In this document: in pieces, positions 1-8,117 of the stretch | Layout: each line of letters starts with the position of its first letter | Numbering within the stretch: the first letter of the stretch is position 1 | The notes under the pieces: model-generated | What the model was told of the DNA's origin: nothing | Database searches by the model: none | What the model saw: only the letters and a program-made list of their open reading frames with translations | Translations under genes and position numbers: made by a program | DNA from: Arthrobacter ulcerisalmonis | GTDB taxonomy: Bacteria > Actinomycetota > Actinomycetes > Actinomycetales > Micrococcaceae | Direction: 5' to 3' | Assembly: GCF_900609065.1 (NCBI RefSeq) | Contig: NZ_UXAU01000013.1 | Coordinates: 1-64,000 of the forward strand | DNA length: 64,000 nucleotides

Positions 1-98
1 CTGGCTAGACTTCTACAACCACCGCCGAAACCACGCAGCCCTCGGAGGACGACCACCCATCAGCAGATGTAACCAACCTGCTGGCTGAGTACAGCTAG
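1..98 (+). mobile_element. 3' end of IS481-type transposase, frameshifted near its C-terminus
   Basis: The window opens inside a reading frame (from base 2) giving WLDFYNHRRNHAALGG followed by RPPIS, the conserved C-terminal motif of IS481/IS3-like DDE transposases (the WxxYYNxxRPHxALGG region). That frame stops at 86-88. The frame starting at 69 instead reads VTNLLAEYS and stops at 96-98, a tail I recall from IS481 relatives. One extra base near 68 would explain both, so this copy may be frameshifted; the catalytic DDE residues lie off the left edge. The insertion sequence's right terminal repeat cannot be delimited from here. Identification of the family is good; the frameshift reading is tentative. 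Confidence 0.7.
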
Positions 99-292
99 GG
101 CTGGTGCACCAACTGAATCGGTCCCTGGGGCGGCAGCGAATCCGCTGCCGCCCCGGGGGCCGCTTTGTTGTCTGAGCACGTGGCGTCCCCACCTCGGAAT
201 CCCACTCCCTAGCCGCCCCACGCCCCAGTCACCCAGCGCCCTAACCTCGCGCGATCCCGCCGCTGCGACCCAGTGCCCCAAACCCACCGCGC

Positions 293-347
293 GAGATGGC
301 ACTTAATGACAATGTTCGACGTCGGGATCGTCGTTATGTGCCATCTC
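293..347. repeat. 55-nt palindromic repeat, copy 1
   Basis: Arms of 21 nt (293-313 and 327-347) begin GAGATGGCAC and match at 18 of 21 positions as inverted repeats around a 13-nt loop. The second copy has the same arm sequence and the same loop length. No T-run follows on either side, so this copy is not an obvious terminator. It resembles a REP-type or small non-autonomous mobile element. Confidence 0.8.
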
Positions 348-518
348 GGCGAGGGAGCGGGGGCTCCGGTCCGCCGTGGAGACGCGGCTGAAGCGGCGGC
401 GCCGGGGAAGCATGGGTGCGAGCCGCCGTCGCCCTGTCCGGGGACCGCCGTCGGCCATTCACCGCGGACGAGTGAACCGGTCGGCCGAACCTGCCCGGGC
501 ACGCAAAAAACCCCGCGC

Positions 519-573
519 GAGATGGCACTTAATGGCAATCCGGGCGCGGATTATCGTCATTAAATGCCATCTC
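519..573. repeat. 55-nt palindromic repeat, copy 2; likely terminator of the minus-strand operon
   Basis: Arms at 519-539 and 553-573 again start GAGATGGCA, pair at 18 of 21 positions, and enclose a 13-nt loop. The stem extends outward with CCCC/GGGG, and on the minus strand it is followed by six T residues (complement of 505-510). That is the shape of an intrinsic terminator placed 16 nt after the last gene of the minus-strand operon. So a repeat unit appears to have been recruited as terminator. Confidence 0.8.
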
Positions 574-589
574 GGCGGGGGGTGGCTCG

Positions 590-1300
590 TTAGGCCGGGA
601 CGGGGACTTTCTTGGGCTTGGCACGACGGATGGCGTTGGGCTTCCGCGGAGTGCGCTTGCGGCGCAGGAGGAGCTTGTCGGCGATGGTAGCGGCGCCCAC
701 GCTGAGGCCCAGGGCCAGCAGGATCAACGCGCCAGCGGCGGCATTGTTTCGGGTCCCGTGGTAGCTCACTGACGGCGCGGACGGGGAGAGTTCGGTGGTG
801 ATGTGGGCTTTCTGGATCACACCAAGCTTTTGCTGTTCCTCTGCCGCGACTGCGGCCAGCCGATCGGAGAGCGATTTGACGCTGGACAATACTGCCTCAG
901 GGGTTTCGGCGACCACTTCGATGGTGATGACGGCCCTGTCGTACGACGGCTGCCACTGCGTACCGGCGTTGGGGAGGTACACGGAGTATCCCTCCCGGAT
1001 GCCGGTGGCGAAGAGGCTGGCGCCGTTGGTCTCCAACGGCGGGTCACTCGTCCTGGCAATCGCCCGGCGTTGGATGACAGCGGCAAACTGGACGATGTCC
1101 TGGGAGTCCGAGCGCAACGGGTTGCCTGCAGCAGCACCGGGAGGTGGCAGGAAGACGACGTTTTGCTGGGTCCAGTAGACACCTTCAGTCTTCCGGGCCG
1201 TCCAGACGACGGGCATCATCAGGAGCAGCACCAGAAGCACGATGGGCCAGCGCCGGACAATGACCCAGCCGGTGGTGGTGAGTTGGCGATTACCGTGCAT
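590..1300 (-). CDS. Wzz-like polysaccharide co-polymerase paralogue (second copy)
   Basis: A 236-residue protein with a membrane segment at about 18-34, an extracytoplasmic domain, a second membrane segment at about 187-207, and a short basic tail. It has the layout of chain-length determinant (Wzz) proteins without a tyrosine-kinase domain. It shares the pattern PPP...NP after the first helix and DKxLLRR after the second with the protein encoded at 2650-3558, so the two are probably paralogues. The ATG at 1300 is used because the longer frame runs back into the upstream gene; it overlaps that gene by 11 nt. Last gene of the operon. A role in chain length or export is inferred. Confidence 0.7.
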   Translation of the reverse strand: MHGNRQLTTTGWVIVRRWPIVLLVLLLMMPVVWTARKTEGVYWTQQNVVFLPPPGAAAGNPLRSDSQDIVQFAAVIQRRAIARTSDPPLETNGASLFATGIREGYSVYLPNAGTQWQPSYDRAVITIEVVAETPEAVLSSVKSLSDRLAAVAAEEQQKLGVIQKAHITTELSPSAPSVSYHGTRNNAAAGALILLALGLSVGAATIADKLLLRRKRTPRKPNAIRRAKPKKVPVPA

Positions 1301-2666
1301 TTGTCTGTCCTGAAAGTCCCGATGAAAGTCCGGGGGATCGGTCCTGCAGCCGCCAGTAGGCGCCACATACCCCAGCAAGGAGGAAGAGGCAGCCTGCGGC
1401 CTGGGGGAAGGAGAGGGCGTCAAAGAATCCGGTGAGCGAGGTGCCGGCCGCGACGCTGGCTGCCAGCCCGGGGCCCAGGTGGATGAGGCGCTCCTCGGTA
1501 TAGCGCTTGCGGGCCCGTAGAGCGACGACGAAAGCGGTGACGGCAACGCCCGCGAACGCGGCAAAGCCCACCGTGCCCATGTCCACCAGGGTGACCAGGT
1601 ATTGGTTGTCCAGGATCCGGTACTCGGGCAGGAAGGTGCCCATTCCGCGGCCGAAGAACGGATTCATCTCCCAGAAGGACCACACGATGTCGTAGCTGTC
1701 CGTCCGGGATTTGAGGCTGTCATCCTCGCCGCCGAAGAGGCCCAGGAGGGTCCCCATCATGCCGGGGACCAGCGCCCAGACCAGCGCCAGCATGGCGAGG
1801 GCTGCCAGCCCGGCTTTCTTGCGGACTTCAGGGCTCCAGAACGGGAACAGGACAACCAGTGCCACAATCAATCCCACAATGGCGGAGCGCGAGACGGACA
1901 ACATGGTGGCCACCGCCATGGCCGCCACCGGGAACCAGCGGCTGAAGGTGCTGCGGTCCCGGTCATGCAGGGCAAGGCTGATGGCGATTGGGAACAGCAT
2001 GGAGAGTACGTAGGCGTATTCCAGCGGGTTCCGTGCGGTGGAGCTGGGACGGCTGAAGCCACCCCGTTCCTGCAGGGCGCCAAAGTCGCTGACGGACAGG
2101 CCTGGAATGGTCAGATTGGCCACGAAGGACTGGCCGGTGAAGAACTGCGCAATGCCCAGCGAAGCGTAGAGCCCGCCCAGCAGGCAGCACCAGCGCAGGA
2201 ACTGGATGAGCCGTTCCTTGGAGGGGATGCCGTCGTTGGCCAGCACCAGCACACTGGCGAAGGCTGCCATCCGGACCAGCCCCAGATTTAAGGCATTCAC
2301 CTCGGTCTCGGTGAGCGGCCGCAGCGAGCCCGCCGCGTAACTCGCCAGGGCGCAGCCAAGGAAGACGAACATGGCCACCCGGACCGGCTGGGTGGGTGAG
2401 AGTGGCGACCGGCTCGCCTTCTGCACGTGATACCAACCCCACCAGGGCAGGAACACCAGCGCAAACAGTGCCGCGGGCGCGCCGGCACCGCCCAACGCCT
2501 CAATGGTCCGGTTGGAGGGCAGCACCAGCAGGATCATGAAATAGATCAGGAGGACGTCGACGGCGTCCCAGCCCTTCCGCTCCTCGCCTAGGTTGGGCAT
2601 GGTAAGGACGACGGCGGGACTCGCCTTGGCAGTGGGCGTGCGGCGGGCCCTAACGCTGCTGCGCAT
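1290..2666 (-). CDS. O-antigen polymerase/ligase family membrane protein (Wzy-like)
   Basis: A 458-residue polytopic membrane protein with about ten hydrophobic segments. Near residue 330 is the sequence NPFFGRGMGTFLPEY, followed by a long loop and DNQYLVTLVDMGTVG, which is the Wzy_C/O-antigen ligase signature region. Members polymerise or ligate lipid-linked repeat units on the outer face of the membrane. The gene lies between two Wzz-like genes and overlaps both, matching a Wzx/Wzy-dependent route. The ATG at 2666 is supported by coupling to the upstream stop; an ATG at 2600 is possible. Polymerase versus ligase cannot be separated by sequence; polymerase fits the cluster better. Confidence 0.8.
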   Translation of the reverse strand: MRSSVRARRTPTAKASPAVVLTMPNLGEERKGWDAVDVLLIYFMILLVLPSNRTIEALGGAGAPAALFALVFLPWWGWYHVQKASRSPLSPTQPVRVAMFVFLGCALASYAAGSLRPLTETEVNALNLGLVRMAAFASVLVLANDGIPSKERLIQFLRWCCLLGGLYASLGIAQFFTGQSFVANLTIPGLSVSDFGALQERGGFSRPSSTARNPLEYAYVLSMLFPIAISLALHDRDRSTFSRWFPVAAMAVATMLSVSRSAIVGLIVALVVLFPFWSPEVRKKAGLAALAMLALVWALVPGMMGTLLGLFGGEDDSLKSRTDSYDIVWSFWEMNPFFGRGMGTFLPEYRILDNQYLVTLVDMGTVGFAAFAGVAVTAFVVALRARKRYTEERLIHLGPGLAASVAAGTSLTGFFDALSFPQAAGCLFLLAGVCGAYWRLQDRSPGLSSGLSGQTNAR

Positions 2667-3558
2667 GGACGCGCTCTCGCAGGACGCCCTGCTTCACGGG
2701 CGCAGAACCGCGACGCGCCGGAGTTCCGGCGGACGGAACCCGAGTGGGTGCTGGAGTGGGGGCGGGAGTTGTAGAAGGCGCGATGGGGCCGGCAACTGGC
2801 TCATCAGGGGTTTCGGGGGCGGTAGGAGCGGCCGGGGCGTCCGGCGTCGTGTCTTGCTGCTTGCGGTTCCGTGATCGGCGTTCCTTGGGGCCCTCGTCGG
2901 GCGTTTCGGAATCGCCGGCGTCGGCACTGCGGGCACCTCCGCGGCGGCTTGCCTTCGCTGAGCGGCGGCGCAGGAGGATCTTGTCCAGCTGCCCGGTGAG
3001 CAGCAGGGTGGCGGCAGCGCCGGCAGCCGCAACGAACAGGAGGGTCCTGGTGCGTGCGCTGTTGTTGACGGTGGCTTTTTCGTCGCTGGACAGCGGCATG
3101 GAGGTCATTTTGGATTCCTGGCTCAGCTTCAGGGTGTCCTGGAGAACGCCGAGGTTCGCCGGTACAGCCGCGAGGACCTCTTCCAGCGCGCCCAGCGTCT
3201 CGGCTGAGGTTGAGCCCGTCACGGATACCAGGACGATCGGGCCGTTGGTGGAGGGGTCACGGGTGGTGGTGTATTCAATGTCCGGGAATTGCTCCAGGAT
3301 GGGGCGCTTCACTTCCGGCGAATTGAGCTTCACCGTCAGGACGCCCAAGGCCTGCTCCAGGCCGCCCATGTAGAGGAACGGGTTGTCACCTGAGATGACT
3401 GCGGTGGGCGGCGGCACCAGGGCAACGCTTCCGGTTGCCTGGTATTTGACGGGGGTTTCACCGTACGCAAAGTACGCAACGGCCGCCGTGATGAGGATAC
3501 CCACCACAATGAAGTACCACCTGCGTTTGAGGCTTGCGAACAAATCTTGCAAGAACAT
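2650..3558 (-). CDS. Wzz-like chain-length determinant protein with Pro-rich cytoplasmic tail
   Basis: A 302-residue protein: membrane segment about 14-32, extracytoplasmic domain, second membrane segment about 172-188, then a roughly 110-residue tail rich in Arg, Pro, Thr and Ala. No Walker motifs or Tyr cluster are present, so it is a co-polymerase without a BY-kinase. A good Shine-Dalgarno (AAGGAGC) precedes the ATG at 3558. It likely sets glycan chain length with the Wzy-like protein encoded next. The disordered tail is absent from the shorter paralogue at the operon end and could bind a partner protein. Confidence 0.8.
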   Translation of the reverse strand: MFLQDLFASLKRRWYFIVVGILITAAVAYFAYGETPVKYQATGSVALVPPPTAVISGDNPFLYMGGLEQALGVLTVKLNSPEVKRPILEQFPDIEYTTTRDPSTNGPIVLVSVTGSTSAETLGALEEVLAAVPANLGVLQDTLKLSQESKMTSMPLSSDEKATVNNSARTRTLLFVAAAGAAATLLLTGQLDKILLRRRSAKASRRGGARSADAGDSETPDEGPKERRSRNRKQQDTTPDAPAAPTAPETPDEPVAGPIAPSTTPAPTPAPTRVPSAGTPARRGSAPVKQGVLRERVHAQQR

Positions 3559-3576
3559 AACACTGCTCCTTAGCGC

Positions 3577-4455
3577 TCAGCGTTTGGCCAGCGGGCTGAC
3601 CCGGGCTTGCACAAACGACTTGAGCTGGTTGAGACCGGATTTTCCAATAGTTCGCAGGACGGCTTCCTTGGCAAGGTTCCGTGCGGCGTCCCGCGATACT
3701 CGGTAGGGCCGGCTTAGAGTTGATTCGAAGAGTCGTTCCGCGGCGTCGGGGTCTTTGACACCCGCAAGCAGCGGTCCGAAAGTCTGTGCATGGGGGCCGC
3801 GGGCGATCCGGCGGCCGCGGATGCGGTTGCTGACGTTGGTGTCGTGGATCAGCTGCAGCCATCCCGGCCCGCCCTCCACTTCACGCACCGGCATGGACCT
3901 GCCGAGCCGGTTGTGCCAGTCCGCCCAGCACGTCACCGGGTTGTCCCAGGTTTCCCGGACGCTGCAGAAGGCGTTGCTGGGGTCCCGGCGGGCGTAAAGG
4001 CTTTCACCGTGCCGGATGAGACCGTTGACCAGGTACACGGCCTCCCGGGCTGCCCCTGACGGCAGGGTCTGCAGGCGGTCGACGAAATCCGACGCCAGAC
4101 CGTCGTCGTTGTCCAGATTGGTGGTGATGAGGATGTCACCGGTGGCGCCGGTAACTGTCCTGATATCGCTGATCCGGTCCGCATCGGAAATGGCTGTCCG
4201 GTAGATCGGGACGAATACTTCGGGGACGTTGAGTTCATTGAGCCGGGACGTCAGCCATTCGGGGCTTTCCGGATCCAGGTAGATGATCCAGCGGAAGTTG
4301 GTGTTGGTCTGCGCCCGCACCGCTGGCAGGCAGTATTCCTCAAAGAGGGCCAGCCTGTTCCGCAGCCACCCTTCCTTGGCTCGGACAAGGCTTTCGACGC
4401 CGGGCGAGGGGATATTGAAACGGGTCAGGAGGACGTGGTCAATGTTCCGGCTCAT
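3577..4455 (-). CDS. Putative rhamnosyltransferase-family glycosyltransferase
   Basis: A 292-residue cytoplasmic protein beginning HVLLTRFNIPSPG and containing LFEEYCLPAVRAQTN, FRWIIYLDPESPEW and TTNLDNDDGLASDF. This pattern fits the putative rhamnosyltransferase family (GT-A-like, with an acidic D-x-DD nucleotide/metal site). No membrane segment. It is expected to add one sugar to a lipid-linked intermediate; the sugar is unknown and the rhamnose in the family name should not be taken literally. Its start overlaps the preceding gene by 4 nt (ATGA), implying translational coupling. Confidence 0.7.
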   Translation of the reverse strand: MSRNIDHVLLTRFNIPSPGVESLVRAKEGWLRNRLALFEEYCLPAVRAQTNTNFRWIIYLDPESPEWLTSRLNELNVPEVFVPIYRTAISDADRISDIRTVTGATGDILITTNLDNDDGLASDFVDRLQTLPSGAAREAVYLVNGLIRHGESLYARRDPSNAFCSVRETWDNPVTCWADWHNRLGRSMPVREVEGGPGWLQLIHDTNVSNRIRGRRIARGPHAQTFGPLLAGVKDPDAAERLFESTLSRPYRVSRDAARNLAKEAVLRTIGKSGLNQLKSFVQARVSPLAKR

Positions 4456-5732
4456 AGCTTCACCTTGTAGATGTGGTAGTCAGACTCACTGGCTAGGGAG
4501 TCCACGAATTCACCGCCAGTCTGTACTGAAATGCTCCGGTTTTCGTCAAGAACGTCCACGGATGTGGCTTTTATGGTGGCCGGGAGGGTGAACGTGCGGT
4601 TTCCCGAAGCGGATCCGGCGCTTCCCATCGCGAAGATGTAGGCGTACCCGTCATGGGTTTTCAGCATGGTCTGCAGCCCGTCGCCGAAGCTGTACTGGTA
4701 GGACTGGCTGTTGAGGACTGGTGCGAGGGTGTGGATCTGGGTGTTGATCTTCTGCATCGCAGCCACCTGTTCGGCGCCACAGTAATCAGGGGTGACCTGG
4801 GCCAGCCGGAGCACGCTGCCGCCACCGCACGGGCCGGTGAGGCTCTGGTTGAAGTAGACAATGCCGCGGGCCTCATTGATCAGGGAGCTCATCACCGCGC
4901 CCTTGAGTTGGCTTGCTGTGATGTTGGCCGTGAAGGGTCCTTCGCCTGGTCCACCGTTGAGGTCTTCGACGAATTGCCAGAGGGGCTGCAGCTTGCCGTC
5001 GGCGGCGTCCTGTTGGCGGAGGGCTTCCATGGTTTTGCCGTAGCTCGATGCGGTCCGGCAACTGGCCTGCGCCACCGGGGCCAGATGCGCATTGTTATAA
5101 GGCTCCAGACTGCAGTACGGAATGGTGTACCAGTACATATCCACAGAGACCACGTCAGTGAATCCGTTGACGAAACGCTGGGCTGCGCTGGGATCCATGT
5201 AGTGGCTGATCACCATCTGGGTGAAGTTGGCGTACTTGAAGAAGCCGTCCGGTGCCGTATCGGCCAGGTCCTGGAGGTGCTTGGCGCCGTCCACGGGTGT
5301 GAACCGGCCGTCCACCTCGTCATCGAGGAAAGCTCCTACCCAGTTCCGGCTCGCCGTGGTGAAGGACGAGTTCAGCGGTCCACCGATCCAGAAGACATCG
5401 TTTTGCTCAAAGAGTGAGTAGGGCGTGCTGCTGTCCATTCCCATGTACGTGTTGACGCCATGGTCCTTGTCGAACTTCACCTCGGCATCGCTGCTGATCC
5501 CGTTGTACCAGATGGCAATCGGGAAGAAGCTGGGATCGGACCAGCCTGCGGCGTCCGCCTTGGCGAACGATTTCCAGTAATCAGGGCCGCCCTCCCACGG
5601 GATGCGTGGCAGGTCCAGCACCTGCTCGGGGGCCGCCTCCACTACAGGTTGGGTGTCGGCCGTGCAGGAGGTAACGCACAGGCCAACAACGGCCAGCAAG
5701 GCAAACAGTGGGCTACGAGCGGACTTCCACAT
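4452..5732 (-). CDS. Secreted lipoprotein resembling a TIM-barrel glycoside hydrolase
   Basis: The 426-residue product starts with MWKSARS, a hydrophobic stretch and VTSC, a lipobox with Cys23 as the lipidated residue. The mature part contains IPWEGGPDYW, GVNTYMGMD, WVGAFLDDEVDG, SVDMYWYT and PLWQFVED, a spread of aromatic and acidic residues typical of (beta/alpha)8 glycosidases, ending in a beta-rich domain. I cannot assign a GH family. ATG 5732 is preferred over GTG 5741 because GAAGGA lies 10 nt upstream of it. Within a polysaccharide operon a surface hydrolase could trim or release the polymer; that role is inferred. Confidence 0.6.
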   Translation of the reverse strand: MWKSARSPLFALLAVVGLCVTSCTADTQPVVEAAPEQVLDLPRIPWEGGPDYWKSFAKADAAGWSDPSFFPIAIWYNGISSDAEVKFDKDHGVNTYMGMDSSTPYSLFEQNDVFWIGGPLNSSFTTASRNWVGAFLDDEVDGRFTPVDGAKHLQDLADTAPDGFFKYANFTQMVISHYMDPSAAQRFVNGFTDVVSVDMYWYTIPYCSLEPYNNAHLAPVAQASCRTASSYGKTMEALRQQDAADGKLQPLWQFVEDLNGGPGEGPFTANITASQLKGAVMSSLINEARGIVYFNQSLTGPCGGGSVLRLAQVTPDYCGAEQVAAMQKINTQIHTLAPVLNSQSYQYSFGDGLQTMLKTHDGYAYIFAMGSAGSASGNRTFTLPATIKATSVDVLDENRSISVQTGGEFVDSLASESDYHIYKVKL

Positions 5733-6852
5733 GGTCGACACGTCCTTCTATGACATCCAGGAACTGCCTGGCCCGGGCCTGCCAGGAATGGTGGCCCGCA
5801 AAGGTCCTGCGGGCGTCCTCGGCTGCGCGGCTGGTTTCGCTCGCCAGGGCGGCCTGGACGCGCTGCACGTAGTCCTCGGTTCCCCGGCCAACTGCGACCA
5901 GGTCGGTGTCCAGCCAGCGCACGGCGGGCAGGTCGGTAGCTACCACGTGAAGCCCCGCGGCCAAGTAGTCAAGGGTTTTCAGCGGGAAGGACGCACGGTT
6001 GAAGGCGGTGTCGCCGTACGGGGTGAGTCCGACGCGGACCGTGGCCAGGTGATCTTGCGTTGGTGCGAACGGCAGCCGGCCCAGCCAGGTGACGTTCGGG
6101 GCGGCAAGGAATTCATCGAGGTCGCGTCCCGTCTGCGGATCTCGATCCGTGCGGGGCCCAATCACCAGCAGGGGAACCCCTGCCCGGTTGAGGGCGGCCA
6201 GGATGTCCATGTCCAGGCGCTCGTTCAGCTGGCCAACCAGTGCGGCGGTCGCTTCCCGCGGGGCGGCGGAGGGTGCTTGCACCTCGCAGCCGTTTGCCAC
6301 CACTTCCGTGGCGGCTTGCCCCGGCTTCAGCCGCTGATCGATCAGCGCGGCCAGGTCAGGGGAGACGGCAGCGGTGACATCCGCAGCATGCACGTTGGCC
6401 TGCAGGGTCGCGTCAACCAGTGCGGGATCCAGGCCCATGAGCGGCGCACCGGCAGCCCAGTCGTCCGTCACGTAGAGAACGTTCAGGCCACCAAGGCCAG
6501 CAGGGAAGCGTGCGATCGGTGAGGAAACAAACGTTGCCACCGGTTCGAGCTGCAGCTTGCCGACGGCGGCACGGACGGCAGTGGCCAGCAGCCGGCTCGC
6601 CAGCGGGGCCAGGTTCTTGCGGGTGAACCCAGGCAGCGACAGGGACCGCAGCCGGGTGATGTTCGGTGCCACCGGCGAGAGCTCCGAGGCTCGCGTGAGC
6701 CGGTGCGCGCTCCGCACTCCGTGGTGCACGGGCAGCGGCGGATCTACCCAAAGGACGGGCAGCGTGGCTGCCAAGGCGGTGGCCAGTTGGTGGTCAGTAC
6801 CGCCAACGTCCTGCCAGCGACTCCCTGGCATGAAAACTATCGCTTTGGTCAT
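5713..6852 (-). CDS. Glycosyltransferase, GT-B fold (TuaH-like)
   Basis: A 379-residue protein with a Rossmann-like N-terminus (IVFMPGSRWQDVGGTDHQ) and a C-terminal half containing VTWLGRLPF and GLTPYG...FPLKTLDYLAAGLHVVAT, matching the donor-binding domain of GT1/GT4-type enzymes that resemble TuaH. It has no membrane segment and should act on the cytoplasmic face on a polyprenyl-linked acceptor. It overlaps its upstream neighbour by 4 nt and the lipoprotein gene by 20 nt. Donor and acceptor sugars cannot be told from sequence. Confidence 0.8.
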   Translation of the reverse strand: MTKAIVFMPGSRWQDVGGTDHQLATALAATLPVLWVDPPLPVHHGVRSAHRLTRASELSPVAPNITRLRSLSLPGFTRKNLAPLASRLLATAVRAAVGKLQLEPVATFVSSPIARFPAGLGGLNVLYVTDDWAAGAPLMGLDPALVDATLQANVHAADVTAAVSPDLAALIDQRLKPGQAATEVVANGCEVQAPSAAPREATAALVGQLNERLDMDILAALNRAGVPLLVIGPRTDRDPQTGRDLDEFLAAPNVTWLGRLPFAPTQDHLATVRVGLTPYGDTAFNRASFPLKTLDYLAAGLHVVATDLPAVRWLDTDLVAVGRGTEDYVQRVQAALASETSRAAEDARRTFAGHHSWQARARQFLDVIEGRVDHVEVRS

Positions 6853-8117
6853 CGCAGGCTCCCCGCTGCGGGCGCGTTGCCCTGCTGGGCTGGTTCCTTG
6901 CCGGCCAACCGGGAGTTGAAGTCGTCCACGGCCTTGGTGCCGCGGAACTCCTGGATCCGTTGCCCCGCCTGGTGCTTGAGGAACCGGCCGGTGGCCGCCA
7001 GGTTCTCGGGGAGCCGGTTGGTTTTCGGCGCCGCCAGGCTTCGACGGTAAAGGTCTTCCTGCAGCTCAGCGGCGCGGGTCAGGGAAAAGTTTTCGGTAAC
7101 GGTTTTAAGGCTGAACGCAGCAAGATCGCTGCGGCGGATTGGCGTGCTGTACGTGTCGCGGAGCAGGTCCGCAATCTTCGCCGGCCCCTGGCGTGCATCA
7201 GTGCCGATGCCAAACCAGCCCTGGCGCAGGAACAACGGCAGGGTTTGCGGGGTCAGCAGCTCCCAGAACCCATGCTCGCCCTGGACGATCAAGGGTTTGG
7301 CGAAGGACATGGCCCGCAAGGCGGAGCCGCCCATCCCCAGGACCAGGTCTGCGGCTGCGTAGGCGGGGCGGGGGTCGCTGAGCTGGCCCGTCACCACCAC
7401 GGCCGTCCTGGCGAGGCTCTCATTGACGGCGCGAGCGGCCGTTTCGACGGTTTCCCTGCCTGCGCCGTCGCCGGCGATGACCAGCTGCACAGGAATGTGG
7501 TGTCCCACCATACCCACCGCCTCAATGGCGGCGAGAATTCCCTCAAGCTTCAGTTCGGCTGCCAGGCGGGACACGATCGACACCACAAAGGATTCCGGCT
7601 GCAAGCCCCATTGGCGTCGGAACGAGTCCGCGCCGACGTCGATGACAGGGTTGTTTTCCCTCAGGTCAACAGGGGGTTCCAAGAGTTCGGTGTGGGTGCG
7701 GCCAAAATGGCGTTCCGTGTTCAGGATGTCCTGTGTTCCCACCATCAGGGGCACATGCCGGGGGATAAAGGGTGCCACAGACATGGACATCACGGTGGAA
7801 ACTGCCACGGCTTCGGTGCTGCGCGCGGCGAGGAGGCATTCGAGGGTGGGCGGCCATTCGTAGCCGTGCAGCACGTCCAGGCCGCGCTCTGCCGTGAGCT
7901 GTTGGAGCGCGCGGACAATCGAGGGCGTGGGCCGAAGCGACGGCCGTGGGGCCGCGATGAACTCAAGCCCCAACTCCTCGATCCGGCCGTTCAGCTCGCC
8001 TGGGACGCCAAACATGAGAACGTCATGTCCGCGGTCCTGGACAGCGGCGGCGATTTCGATGGCGTTGAGTTGGCTGCCACCGATTTCAAGATCGTGGGGG
8101 AATACCAGAATTTTCAT
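6849..8117 (-). CDS. Glycosyltransferase family 4-like protein
   Basis: The 422-residue protein begins MKILVFPHDLEIGGSQLNAI, the Gly-rich acceptor-side start of GT4 enzymes. The C-terminal domain has VVSIVSRLAAELKLEGILAA and LVIAGDGAGR, the usual GT-B donor-site elements. The later region LGMGGSALRAMSFAKPLIV replaces the usual E-x7-E motif with a degenerate form, so the exact retaining mechanism residues are uncertain. ATG 8117 is chosen because it forms an ATGA overlap with the stop of the flippase gene; the longer frame would run 87 codons into that gene. Confidence 0.8.
   Translation of the reverse strand: MKILVFPHDLEIGGSQLNAIEIAAAVQDRGHDVLMFGVPGELNGRIEELGLEFIAAPRPSLRPTPSIVRALQQLTAERGLDVLHGYEWPPTLECLLAARSTEAVAVSTVMSMSVAPFIPRHVPLMVGTQDILNTERHFGRTHTELLEPPVDLRENNPVIDVGADSFRRQWGLQPESFVVSIVSRLAAELKLEGILAAIEAVGMVGHHIPVQLVIAGDGAGRETVETAARAVNESLARTAVVVTGQLSDPRPAYAAADLVLGMGGSALRAMSFAKPLIVQGEHGFWELLTPQTLPLFLRQGWFGIGTDARQGPAKIADLLRDTYSTPIRRSDLAAFSLKTVTENFSLTRAAELQEDLYRRSLAAPKTNRLPENLAATGRFLKHQAGQRIQEFRGTKAVDDFNSRLAGKEPAQQGNAPAAGSLR

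Larger units (their letters stand above)
99..589. other. Intergenic region between transposase remnant and polysaccharide operon
   Basis: No credible gene is seen in these 490 bases. Open frames here have no family resemblance and lie across the repeats. The content is two related palindromes, described separately, plus GC-rich spacer. It sits where a mobile element meets the 3' end of the surface polysaccharide operon. Confidence 0.6.

Noticed and set aside
293-573. Attachment sites of an integrated element
   Set aside because: Copies are palindromes only about 170 bp apart, with no integrase gene or tRNA between or beside them.
4653-5417. Long plus-strand open frame opposite the lipoprotein gene
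   Set aside because: It is a GC-rich shadow of the minus-strand lipoprotein gene: no family resemblance and no ribosome-binding site, while the opposite strand carries signal peptide and conserved aromatic motifs.
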